Origin: Epiperipatus broadwayi
Taxonomy: Eukaryota > Onychophora > Udeonychophora > Euonychophora > Peripatidae
DNA length: 64,000 nucleotides
NCBI GenBank assembly: GCA_028023455.1
Contig: JAQFVV010000013.1
Coordinates: 12,560,579-12,624,578, forward strand
Direction: 5' to 3'
The translations under genes and the position numbers were made by a program. Positions 47,271 through 56,739 of the stretch are shown here, piece by piece. Numbering within the stretch: position 1 is the first letter of the stretch; the number at the start of each line of letters is the position of its first letter. The notes below the pieces were generated by a model. That model was not told the origin of the DNA and made no database searches. It saw only the letters and a list, made by a program, of their open reading frames with translations.

Positions 47271-47556
47271 ATTTAAAAAAAAACACAAATTACTATTTGA
47301 ACACACACCAAAAAAGACCCTTTGGTAAAAAAAAAAATTAAAAAAAAACAACTATTATTATCCCATCGTCAAAAATATTATTTGGGAAAAATAATTCAGA
47401 AACGAAAGAAAGTAAACTTTGTAAACAAACAAAAAAAAAAAAAAGTCAATATTAATAGAGAATTGAGAGCCCGGGAACATTATATTAATGTGTTTTTTTG
47501 TTAGAAATCGCGCCTCTAGCGGCTGACACGAAGGATCAGATGACAACCTAAAAGTT

Positions 47557-49615
47557 TTAGCAAAAAAAAATCCAAAAATATATACAGTTTTAGCTGTAAA
47601 TATATTTTTCAATATAAAACCGTATTACTTACAAATGATGTGAGAGGTGTATTATATTATGGAGGGTGGACGGGAAAAAGTCATTGTCGTGGACTGAACC
47701 ATTTAAAATCTTCCAAAATAGAAAGGGTCAATTTACTTGATATGGATTAGTCATGCCAGGATTCTTGGATGACTTGACATCATAAATGGAAACCTTTAAT
47801 AATTATTACCAGATGCAAATGTCACCAGAGTAATGTCTTAGCAGGTATAATACAAAAGTATCAAATTCTATAGGTATATTTGTGTATGTGTATAGAGACT
47901 CACATATTAAATACATAATACTTTAATAATGGAAAATAAATAATATAGTATTTAATTGGTAATATATTTAGTAAATGTTTAACAAATAATAAGTTTAAAA
48001 AGTAATCCAAGTCTATAATTTAATAATTTAAATTTTATTTTTTTTATATGTTTAATTGAACAAAAATGTTTTTAGTTTAATTACAAATTAGAAGGCAATT
48101 GCATACATAACCACATGAAGAAATTATTATTTACTGATATTGTATGAGATTTTTCAGGTTTTGATTATAAAAAAAAAAAAAAAGCTTGAAAATTGTTTTT
48201 TATTGTAAGTAACTAATTAATATAAAATCTATAACAACATTTAATTAACCAGGATTCTAAAGAATCAAGTAAAAAAAGATATTTCTATCTCATGTCTGTG
48301 TTAACTACAGAAGGGAGTGTTGGAAAAAAAAAGTTGCTAACAGAGTAATTTTTTTTATAGCTAAACTGGAAACTAAAATGATTTTTTTTTATTTTATAAA
48401 GATTCCTCCATTTAAGAATGTCTATGTAAACAACTAAAGATTGTACTCTATTGGTCACCATGGATTTCATAGTGTACCTATAAAATGTTCCTGCTTATAT
48501 CAACTATTTAAAAAAAAAGAAAAAGCCTAAATTTTAATTTTGGAAAAAAACCTGTCAAATTTCTGATTGTTGATCTAGAAGATTTAAAATCAAATACTGA
48601 TTCTGATTAGCACATATCTTATTTTCCAAGAAAAGGGAAAAAAATGAACTTAAAGCCCAAAATATGCATATTTGTAGTATAATTTAATTAAAAGAACATT
48701 TCCATTTTTCAACACTTATTTCTATTAATTTATTCAGTCAAAACTGTAAGTATATATATATTTCTGTTTGGGAATTTTCAAAGAAAGAAACTTCAAACTT
48801 TATTTGAAAAGACTACTACTTTTGTTCATATATATATATCAATTATAAATAGTTATTGCCATTTATAAATTTTATTATTAATGTCATTTATAAATTATTT
48901 ATTATTAAAATATTATGTAAATTTTTAGCTTTATATAAATTCGATAACAGCTTCCATTTTTCTGTAAAGAGTTATAAATTTATAAGTATTATTTTATTTG
49001 TTATATAAATTCTATTATTACAAAAAAAAAAAAAATCAAGTCAGATGTCACATGACCTAATTTATATAATAACATTTCATTCTTCTTACACTTTAAAGCA
49101 AAATATATTTATTTATTCTTTACAGTTTCGACTGTTCCTAGTAGTCTTTGACAGATCTAAAAAGTTTAAACATTATATCAATACAACCATATTTCATACA
49201 TATATCTATTATAATATTGCAATTTTATCAACTTTAATTATTAACATCACTTTATTCATTAAACTTACTATTCTATAACTTTTAACTTTTTAATTCTATT
49301 TTATCCTTTATTTTTCTTATTTTATTATCATATTTATATTTATTAACCTTTTACCTTTGCCATAATTTTAGAAATACAATGTAATATTTATAAAATCTTT
49401 CTTATATTACTATATTCATATATTTAACCTTATTTTTTATTTTACTTACTTGTACATATTATCTTAATTTTTTTTTATTGCCTTATTCCATTACTTAATT
49501 CCTTTTTTATAAAAAATTGAGGATAGAAGGAGTAGAGAGTCTATAAAATGAAATAAAGAAAGTTAGAAAAAAGGTTGAAGATAGGCAAGTTAGCATCATG
49601 GCCAAAGAAATAGGC
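47557..49615. other. Intron/intergenic sequence, no feature recognised
   Basis: AT-rich sequence with TA runs near 48750 and 48830. No coding signal is supported. Confidence 0.5.
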
Positions 49616-49619
49616 AAAT

Positions 49620-50337
49620 AAAATCTTTTAGGGCTTATATTTGGGGAATTCCATTAGAGCATTTGGAGAACCTGCAAGAGATGTTTCGATTTCATAATTG
49701 GCAGTGGAATTCACAAGTGGCAATTGCATGCAACTAAGGAGCCAAGGATTGATGGCATACTTTAAGTAATACGCCACAGACTTTTTGGGATTACAGATGT
49801 AAATTAGTGCACACTTTTTGAAGTGAAGAAAAGCAGTATCATATCTTCATCAATATATCACACAAGATATACTTACACCCAGTTTTTCTGCAGACAAGCA
49901 GCAAGGCGCAAGTCATTGATAGCTTTCTCTTTATCTGAGGGCTGATAAACCAAATAGTAATGAGCAATATGCCAGGGGATATACAGCAGACCATGTTGTA
50001 TAGCAGCAACATTCACTTTGAAGAAATGGTCAAACTGTTAACTGAAATAGAACATAATAAGGCCCGAGAAAAATTGGAGAAAATAAAAAAAAGAACAATG
50101 CAGGGTGATCAGGTAGTTTCGATATTAACAGGTCAAAAGAGTCAATTACCAGCTCCAATAAAAAAAAGTAAAGAAAGCAGTAGGACTGTAGCTAATGTGG
50201 TGGTGGACCAAAAAGAACCAGCATGGAATGGAGCTACACAGACTTGCCCTATTATCAGTATAAAGATTGGAGATATCATTACAGAAGCATTGATTCAGGA
50301 AGTCAAATATCATTGCTCTCTAGTAAGTTTTATGTGA
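49620..50337 (+). pseudogene. Gypsy gag C-terminus (fragment)
   Basis: Broken frames resemble the retrotransposon Gag core: FFCRQ...SLIAFSLSE near 49880, then SNMPGDIQQTMLYSSNIHFE and KAREKLEKIKKRTMQGDQ to about 50105. The stretch up to 50283 (PAWNGATQTCPIISIKIGDI) leads into the protease. Stops interrupt the early part. Confidence 0.65.
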
Positions 50338-50690
50338 AAATAAAAGGAGAGCAGCGACATTTGTATACACTGCCACTAAACAGAATGCAGGTGACGCTGG
50401 CCAATGGCAAGAAGGCAAATATTGAAACCAAACAGGTATGGTTACAGTTTCATTTGGGTAATGTAGAGTCAGACCACGTCTTTTTTGATAATGTCTGGTC
50501 TTATACAAGATGTTATAATTGGGGCCAATTTTTTATATAGGCATAGATATGTGTTGGATTATGACAAATGTTCATTTCTTTGCCAAGAAGTTTTGATACC
50601 ATTTGAAGGGCTGAAGAATTACAGTGCCTTCAGCAAGAAAGGAATACTGTGGAAATGCAAAATAAAGTGTCACAATCTATTTTAAAAGCA
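50223..50690 (+). pseudogene. Gypsy aspartic protease
   Basis: The active-site motif D-S-G is present in SIDSGSQISLLSSKFY (about 50288-50335). It is followed by LPLNRMQVTLANGKK, WLQFHLGNV and, after a frameshift, GLIQDVIIGANFLYRH, the C-terminal ILG-type strand of retropepsins. The upstream gag and the protease are now in different frames. Confidence 0.8.
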
Positions 50691-50779
50691 ATAGAAGAAC
50701 AACACCCTCTAATAAAACTGGTGAGGGAGTTTTGTTTTTTCGAATAAGCCTGAGACCATTGAGGGGTATGTGCATCACA

Positions 50780-51700
50780 TTCAGGTTAAGGAGAAAAGCC
50801 ATTTCCTGAGTTGTTCATACCCTATTCCATTCCAATATAAGGCTGAGGTAGATCTTCAAATAGAGAAAATGATTGAATGGGGAGTCATTGGAAAGCTCAC
50901 ATCCCATATATTAATCCTTTGGTGGTGGTAAAGAAGAAAGATGGATCTGTCAGGATATGTTTGGATGTTCAGAGATTAAATGCCATTACCGTTCCAGAAA
51001 GAAACGTTCCTCCTACAATAACGGAACTTCTTTCAAAATTTCAAGGTAAAACCATTTTCTCTATGTTGGACTTGACCTCCAGTTACTGGCATATCCCTCT
51101 ACACCTGTCTATCCACAAATATACAGGCTTCCACTATGAAGGGTATACGTACGTGTTTAAGCGTATGCCTTTTGGATTAACCAATAGTGATTCAGGACTT
51201 CTAAAGTGTTTGGATCAAGTGTTATCAGACAAAATCAAGAACCTGATTGTGATGTATATGGAGGACGTAGTCATTGCATCTAAAAATATGGATGTATATG
51301 GATGATGTAGTCATTGCATCTAAAAATATGGAAGAATATATGGAATACTTGAAAATATTCTTAACGGAGTGTTACCAGAAAAACATTACCATCAATTTAC
51401 AAAAAAATTGCCTGGTCCAGGAGGAGGTTGCATTTTTAGGCTTATTAATAGGAAAAGAGGGTATTAAACCTTATCTAGAAAAAACTAACAGTGATACATT
51501 TTCCTACACCCACTAATAAGCATCATGTGCTATCTTTCCTGGGATTATGCTATTATCATAGATTCTACGAAAATTTTGCATTAGTTGCTGCAAATTTGAT
51601 TAAGTTACTAACAAAAAACCAAAAATGGTATGGGAGTCCAAACAGGAGCAGGAATTTCAACACATTAGAAAGAAGTCCTTGGAACAGGTGGTTCTAGCCT
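50780..51700 (+). pseudogene. Gypsy reverse transcriptase with duplicated active site
   Basis: Motifs in order: YPIPFQYKAEVDLQIEKMIEWG near 50820; then PLVVVKKKDGSVRICLDVQRL, FSMLDLTSSYWHIPL (first catalytic Asp), FKRMPFGLTNS, then YMEDVVIAS near 51255. A 40-bp direct duplication follows, giving a second YMDDVVIAS near 51295 in another frame. NCLVQEEVAFLGLLIGKEGI near 51410 closes the palm/thumb. The duplication shifts frame, so the RT is inactive. Confidence 0.88.
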
Positions 51701-51739
51701 ACTCTGACTTTTCACAAACTTTTTTTTTATATTCAGATG

Positions 51740-52110
51740 GAGAATGGCTAGCAAGAGCTCGGGGTAGTGTTATTTCAAATTGACAAACAACAACGTCACA
51801 GAGTGTTGTATTTTTGTAGTCGCAAGCTAAAAGGTGTAGAAAATAATTACACAATAACATAAAAAGAAGCTCTGACCATTGCGTGGGCTTTCAGTAAATT
51901 GAAACAATTCTTGCTTGGGTCAGAGATTGTTGTAATCATGGATCGTAAGGCCTTGGAATTTCTTAATAGCAGTTATTTATCGAATGATCGATTGATATGA
52001 TGGAGTCTTATGCCACAGAAATTCCAGTAAAGATTCTATATTGTAAAGGCAAAGGAAAATATTGTGGCAGATATTTTGAGTTGCCATCCTATAGATCTGA
52101 ACCCCCACAT
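51740..52110 (+). pseudogene. Gypsy RNase H
   Basis: Pieces read DKQQRHRVLYFCSRKLKGVE, NNYTIT, KEALTIAWAFSKLKQFLLGS, VIMDRKALEFL and ENIVADILS. This is the Ty3 RNase H order (Y..S+KL...E.NY...E+E.LA+.WA...+++L, D++AL, N..AD.LS). Stops are present. Confidence 0.8.
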
Positions 52111-52129
52111 CATCTCGAGCCCAATCATC

Positions 52130-53380
52130 TGAATATTGCAGCATTCACATTGACTATAGATGAGTCCATAGAGCAAGAATTACTAAGGCTACCTAAAATA
52201 CAGGAGACCAGCCCAGAGTATGCACAAATTATTACATATAAAAAAGAGATAGGAACTTCTGACCATATTGACACAGTGACATTGGGAAAATATGAAGCAT
52301 ATAGAATAAAAGATGGTGTTTTGCAATACAGGGTTGCCATGGAGAAACTCATAGAGAATCCTTATACCCCAGGGACTCAGGAACAAACTTATAGACAACA
52401 TACATTGCCTTTATGGACACTTTGGCCCATGTAAAGTTGAGCATGTTCTCAGGGAAGTATTTTACTGGCCAAGTTTGTATTCAAATGTCATGTCAGTTTT
52501 GAGAAAATATCATGTATGTTCACAAACAAAACATGTAAATAAGAGATTTACTGAGATATTACAGCCTACTTTCGCACACAACTCTAATGAATTGGTAACC
52601 ATAGACTTCTATGGGCCCTTACCCACCTATAAAGTTTACCGATATTTAGATGTAATGTACTACATATTTTCCAAGTATGTGACCGCATTTCCGTTAAAAA
52701 AAGGCGGATACTCGAAGTACTATCCGGATATTGCGAGAGCTTCAGTTTCATAATATTGGTAAGTTCCAGATGATACTTGCAGACCATGGGACAGCCTTTA
52801 AATTCTACTACTGGAAACAATGGATTCAGCAACAGGGCATACAACTCATATTAACATCTATTTGTAATCCCCAATCTATCCCTGTGAGAAGATCATGAGG
52901 GCGTTAAACTGTTTATTTCAGCTTTGTCAGCAAAATCACCATGAATGGGTGAAAAAGACAGAAAACCTCAATAACTACATAAATTGGATGCAGAATGAAT
53001 CTACAGGGTTTGCACCCATCAGATTACATTTTGGACAGAATTATTCAATGCCGATAAAGGCTGCCTTGCCTGTAGATCAGGAGAAAATTAACAAAAAAAT
53101 GGATAAAAGGCTTGAATAAAGTTGAAACATATGGTCGAATTACGTGTAAAGAGAGGAAATCGATGACCATGTAGATTCGAGGTAGAAGACTTGGTTTTTG
53201 TAAGAAAACCTCACATCAACAATCCGACCTAGCATCAATATAAGAATTTTTTTCCAGTATATGATGGATCTTTCACTATACAAAGGAAAAGTCCGAATGC
53301 CTTTTGTATTAGAAGATGAGTGTGGGGTTTATGGATCTTATATATGGAGCCTTAGGCCAACCACTTAAAAGATAGAAAAT
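52130..53380 (+). pseudogene. Gypsy integrase
   Basis: The H2C2 zinc-binding segment is damaged but visible (HFGPCKVEHVLREVF-type near 52420 and CHVCSQTKHVNKR-type near 52510). Catalytic core: IDFYGPLP (first Asp, near 52600) and LADHGTAFKFYY (second Asp, near 52780). NPQS appears near 52870, with the expected Glu displaced by a 1-base frameshift. MRALNCLFQLCQQNHHEW follows at 52895. A frame-shifted C-terminus reaches about 53370. Confidence 0.82.
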
Positions 53381-53661
53381 AGGAGGTAGACTTAAAAAAT
53401 CGAACTCAGGGAAAAACAGACTTAGGAAAAACTCATGAGTGGTAAGCAGAACAAAATCATCTAAGTTTTAATTTTTTTTTTTTTTGGATGACAGAGAGGC
53501 AGTTGTAGTGGATGCTTAAATAGGAGGTAGACTTAAAAAATCGAACTCAGGGAAAAACAGACTTAGGAAAAACTCATGAGTGGTAAGCAGAACAAAATCA
53601 TCTAAGTTTTAATTTTTTTTTTTTTTGGATGACAGAGAGGCAGTTGTAGTGGATGCTTAAA
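53380..53661 (+). repeat. 141-bp perfect tandem duplication at the Gypsy 3' end
   Basis: Units begin TAGGAGGTAGACTTAAAAAA at 53380 and 53521. Each includes the T-run, the polypurine tract and the first bases of the presumed 3' LTR, so the LTR junction is present twice. Confidence 0.9.
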
Positions 53662-54405
53662 ACACCATTACAAAGTTGAAGTTTTACAAGGATAAAAATA
53701 AATTTATATAAGTTTGATTTTGTTTGTAAAATTTGATTAAAGATTTTTTTTTTATATTGTAAAATATGTATATATATGGGAATTATATTTTAACCCCACA
53801 GCTATATTTGGTTTTTAATTTTAAAAAAACTAAGATTAGTTTTTTTTTTTATTATGTAAAAGTGAATTGTACAAATAAATTGCCATTCGGATTAAAGTTT
53901 TAAATTGATAAGAATAAACTAATTTTTTTAAAAAAAGAAAAAGTTTTCATTTGTAAATCTCTAAATCTGATTAGGTATAAATAAATCTGTAAAAAGCAAT
54001 TTCTTTTCTTTAATTGCTAGGTATTGCTAGCTAAATAAGAGGTTTAAAATTTTAATTTAAAAAAAAACAAAGAAAAGAAAAACGTGCTATTTTCTCAGAG
54101 GGTTTGATATTTCGTTAGCCCATTTCAGATTAAAAAAGTTTTGTGATTGGTCCAGATAGGAGAGATTTTTCTACAAAAGCCTTAATTGGGCTATTGTAAC
54201 TAGCCTGCACAGATTCTGAGAGAAGGACTATTCTGCACAGACTCTGAGATAATTATTCTCCTGTAGATATTCTGAAAGAAAGCTGATCCTGCAATTATCC
54301 TACACAGATCATGGAAGAAAGTATTAGTCTTTGGAAAGTCTACTGTAAGAAATTTGCTATTACTGGTTTGCTGAGATTCTACCTAAAATGAACACCAAGC
54401 TTACA

Positions 54406-54960
54406 GCAATAATATTTTCACATACCATGGTTTTCTAAGCTTTTCATCAGGACAGGTTCATGCTCCCTGTATTGCTACAAAAATCAACTACCAAGAAACC
54501 ACTAACCGATTCACCCAAACCTGCCATCAATGAATTCAGATCAAGGGACCATAGTCAATAAGCCTAGTGCACTAACATTTAAATAAACTATTATGGTAAA
54601 AATCTATTAAAAGAACTATTATGAATATAGGAAAAAATTTTCAAGTAAATAAATGCATTCATAATAGCACCTTGAGATTAGGTGTAATATATATATATAT
54701 GGAATTTTAAAAAAATATCACTAAACACCAAATTGAATATATATAATTTTCCACTTCAATCATATTAATAAAGATATCTAAAAAAGTCAAATGATCCAAA
54801 ATGTATTTCACGCTGAACCACATTCTTGAGAGGACCCAGATCATAATCTCAATATCTTCATTAATGTAATTAAAGTATATGTAGTGAAATGGATAATTAC
54901 ATTTATGTTTAAGATATTACACAGAAAAAATTGGAATAAAGTTGATTTAATTATTTCATG
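54406..54960. other. Sequence between Gypsy and Tigger-like MITE, no feature recognised
   Basis: AT-rich sequence with a (TA)n run near 54690. Nothing is supported. Confidence 0.5.
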
Positions 54961-54962
54961 TA

Positions 54963-55929
54963 CACCTGGGTCTCGTTTTACGCGATAGATAGGTTCCTCT
55001 GAAAACACGCGTAAAGAAAATAGCGCAAAAATAGACGTAACTTACCTTGAAAAAGGGGGGATATGGACTGTGATTTTTCAAAAGTCGCATAAAAGCAAAG
55101 CACCAACGTAAAATTACTTTAAAATTTGCGCAAAAAAAAAAAAATAAGAAAATAAAATATGACTAATAAAAAATTTCAAATTTGAAAAAAATTGATACAA
55201 GACAAACTTTTTTTAACTATAATATTTAATTTTATTCAAAATAATATATTTTTATGCATAATTTACAGTACAGTAATTTACATTTTTTAATACACATTTT
55301 AATTATTATCGATAAACAGGTTCGTTTGCAAACTGGTAAAAACTCAGATTCTTCACAAGAGGAAATACAACTAGCGCCAACTTTTCTCTCATGTTGTGTT
55401 AATGACTTTCTGGTGACAACGTAATTAGTAATTAATCTTTGAGATGATGATTTTATTAATTGTTTATGAAGCTCACGATATCCAGACATACAACCATTTA
55501 GCTCTCGTTGGAATTTAAGAGCACGTTAATGATTACTGTCATTAATAAAAAAATAATAATTGATTACGTTCTTTTTTAAAAAGCAAAAACAGAGTGTGAT
55601 TTAAAGTGCAAAATTAACACGCACAATGTTTGAACAAATTTACATTATAATCTTGTAAAATTTAATGTGTGTATACATAAAATGTGGAAATCATGATTTT
55701 AATTTCATTATTGCATAAAATCTTACTATTATAAAGCACTGAAAATATTGAAATTACTAAGATGAAAGTCAAATTCCAATAATGTGCTATTACTTTCAAT
55801 ATGATGTAAGTGCGCGAAATTTATTATTTAAAGTAATAGCGCATTATCGGAGTTCAACTTCCAAGGAAACATGAATCGCATAACTTCAAAATCACATCAA
55901 ATAAGTCTGCGTAAAAAAAGACCCAGGTG
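54963..55929. mobile_element. pogo/Tigger-like non-autonomous DNA transposon
   Basis: Termini CACCTGGGTCTCGTTTTACG (left) and, inverted at the right, CACCTGGGTCT followed by TTTTTACGC. TA dinucleotides flank both ends (54961-54962, 55930-55931). A CTCGTTTTACGCG-type terminus with a TA target is typical of Tigger/pogo elements. The 967-bp interior has no pogo transposase. A minus-strand ORF at 55232-55489 has no recognisable domain. Confidence 0.82.
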
Positions 55930-56072
55930 TAGTTGTATTTAATAATAATATATATTATTAAACTTCAAAATCAAAATATATAAAATGCGCTAACATGCAC
56001 AAGCACACAAAGCTAAAAACAAATAAAGAAAAGTATATATTATTTTATTTTAATATATATATTTAATCAAAT

Positions 56073-56114
56073 GGCTAAGTGCTTTCAAGAGTCAAAGCCC
56101 TCATATTCATAGCC
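56073..56114 (-). ncRNA. Hammerhead-like motif with variant core (PLE-like element, left arm)
   Basis: On the minus strand: GGCT, ATGAATAT, hairpin GAGGG...CTCTT, GAAAGCACTT and AGCC. Stem I is GGCT/AGCC. The stem III segment AGCACT is one change from the self-complementary AGCGCT of the right arm. Confidence 0.55.
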
Positions 56115-56514
56115 GTTTTGTAAAAATATAAGAAAGTAATTAGGAGCAATGTAAATTTATGCAAATAAAATGATTATGCATTCCATTTCTTGGATATTTT
56201 GTAGCAAGAATCTTTTCTATTTATGGTGTCGCCATCTCTAGAGATAACCTCTTTTATCTTCCTTTTAAGATCGTGTCGCCCTCTGCAAACCACTACTGGA
56301 TTTCCAGGTTGGCAATCGTGACCAGCTAAAGTGCTGTGCTGTGCAAAAACTGAACTATAAGGAAGATAAAAGAGGCTTACTTTATCTCTAGCGATGGCGA
56401 CGCCATTAATAGAAAAGACTCTTGCTACAAAATATCCGAGAAATGGAATGCATAATCATTTCATTTGTATAAATTTACATCGCTCCTAATTAATTTGTTA
56501 TATTTTTACAAAAC

Positions 56515-56556
56515 GGCTATGAATATGAGGGCTTTGACCCTTGAAAGCGCTCAGCC
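56515..56556 (+). ncRNA. Hammerhead-like motif with variant core (PLE-like element, right arm)
   Basis: GGCT, ATGAATAT, hairpin GAGGG/CCCTT (5 pairs including G-U), GAAAGCGCTC and AGCC. The second core strand GAAA, the self-complementary AGCGCT and C17 fit a dimeric hammerhead. The first strand AUGAAUAU does not match CUGANGA. Confidence 0.6.
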
Positions 56557-56739
56557 ATTTGATTAAATATATATATATTAAAATAAAATAATATATACTT
56601 TTCTTTATTTGTTTTTAGTTTTGTGTGCTTGTGCTTATTAGCACATTTTATATATTTTGATTTAGAACAATTAGCCACAAAGTGTAAACTGTTTGCTTAG
56701 TAAACTTCAACTAAAATTTAAAATATATTTCTGTATTAA

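Larger units (their letters stand above)
44819..47548. mobile_element. Unclassified TIR element, 2.73 kb, 8-bp TSD, with internal minisatellite
   Basis: A perfect 8-bp TSD, TAAAAGTT (44811-44818 and 47549-47556), flanks ~49-bp terminal inverted repeats that differ at only 3 positions. They start GGTTGTCATCTGATCCTTCG and continue TGTCAGCCRCTAGAGGCGC. Left of centre is ~700 bp of unique sequence with a short ORF (45310-45570). The remainder is a minisatellite. An 8-bp TSD fits hAT, P or Merlin groups, but the terminus fits none that I recognise. There is no transposase, so the element is non-autonomous. Confidence 0.85.
49620..54405 (+). mobile_element. Decayed Ty3/Gypsy LTR retrotransposon, 5' truncated
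   Basis: The order gag, protease, RT, RNase H, integrase on + is that of Ty3/Gypsy. After the integrase come a purine-rich tract (53630-53643, GACAGAGAGGCAG) and TGTAGTGG at 53645, which looks like the start of a 3' LTR. That LTR would run to about 54405 (CTTACA). No matching 5' LTR is found upstream of gag, so the copy is truncated or the LTR is assigned by position only. Several frameshifts, a 40-bp duplication in RT and a 141-bp duplication near the 3' end make it inactive. Confidence 0.85.
55952..56731. mobile_element. Penelope-like foldback element, ~780 bp
   Basis: Long arms (about 55968-56267 and 56357-56666) pair inversely around a GC-richer centre of ~90 bp. On +, centre and right arm can be read as NYKEDKRG, then LSLAMATPLIEKTLATKYPRN. 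This resembles the tail following the GIY-YIG domain in PLEs, but frames are broken. Possible TSD: TGTATTTAATAATAATATA (ends near 55951) and TGTATTAATAATAATATA (from near 56732); this is AT-rich, so tentative. Each arm has one variant hammerhead-like motif. Confidence 0.7.

Noticed and set aside
47358-47612. 84-codon minus-strand ORF spanning the right TIR of the 44.8-47.5 kb element.
   Set aside because: It crosses the transposon boundary and is largely Phe-rich low complexity opposite A-runs.
49877-49945. Minus-strand stretch reading QPSDKEKAINDLRLAACLQKNW with gtaagta after it, like an exon.
   Set aside because: It lies inside the plus-strand Gypsy gag region, whose own translation here is Gag-like (FFCRQ...SLIAFSL). 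No RSF1 segment matches it, and the donor-like site is easily found by chance.
55232-55489. 85-codon minus-strand ORF in the Tigger-like MITE.
   Set aside because: No CENP-B/pogo or DDE motif; no homology I recognise. Probably chance.
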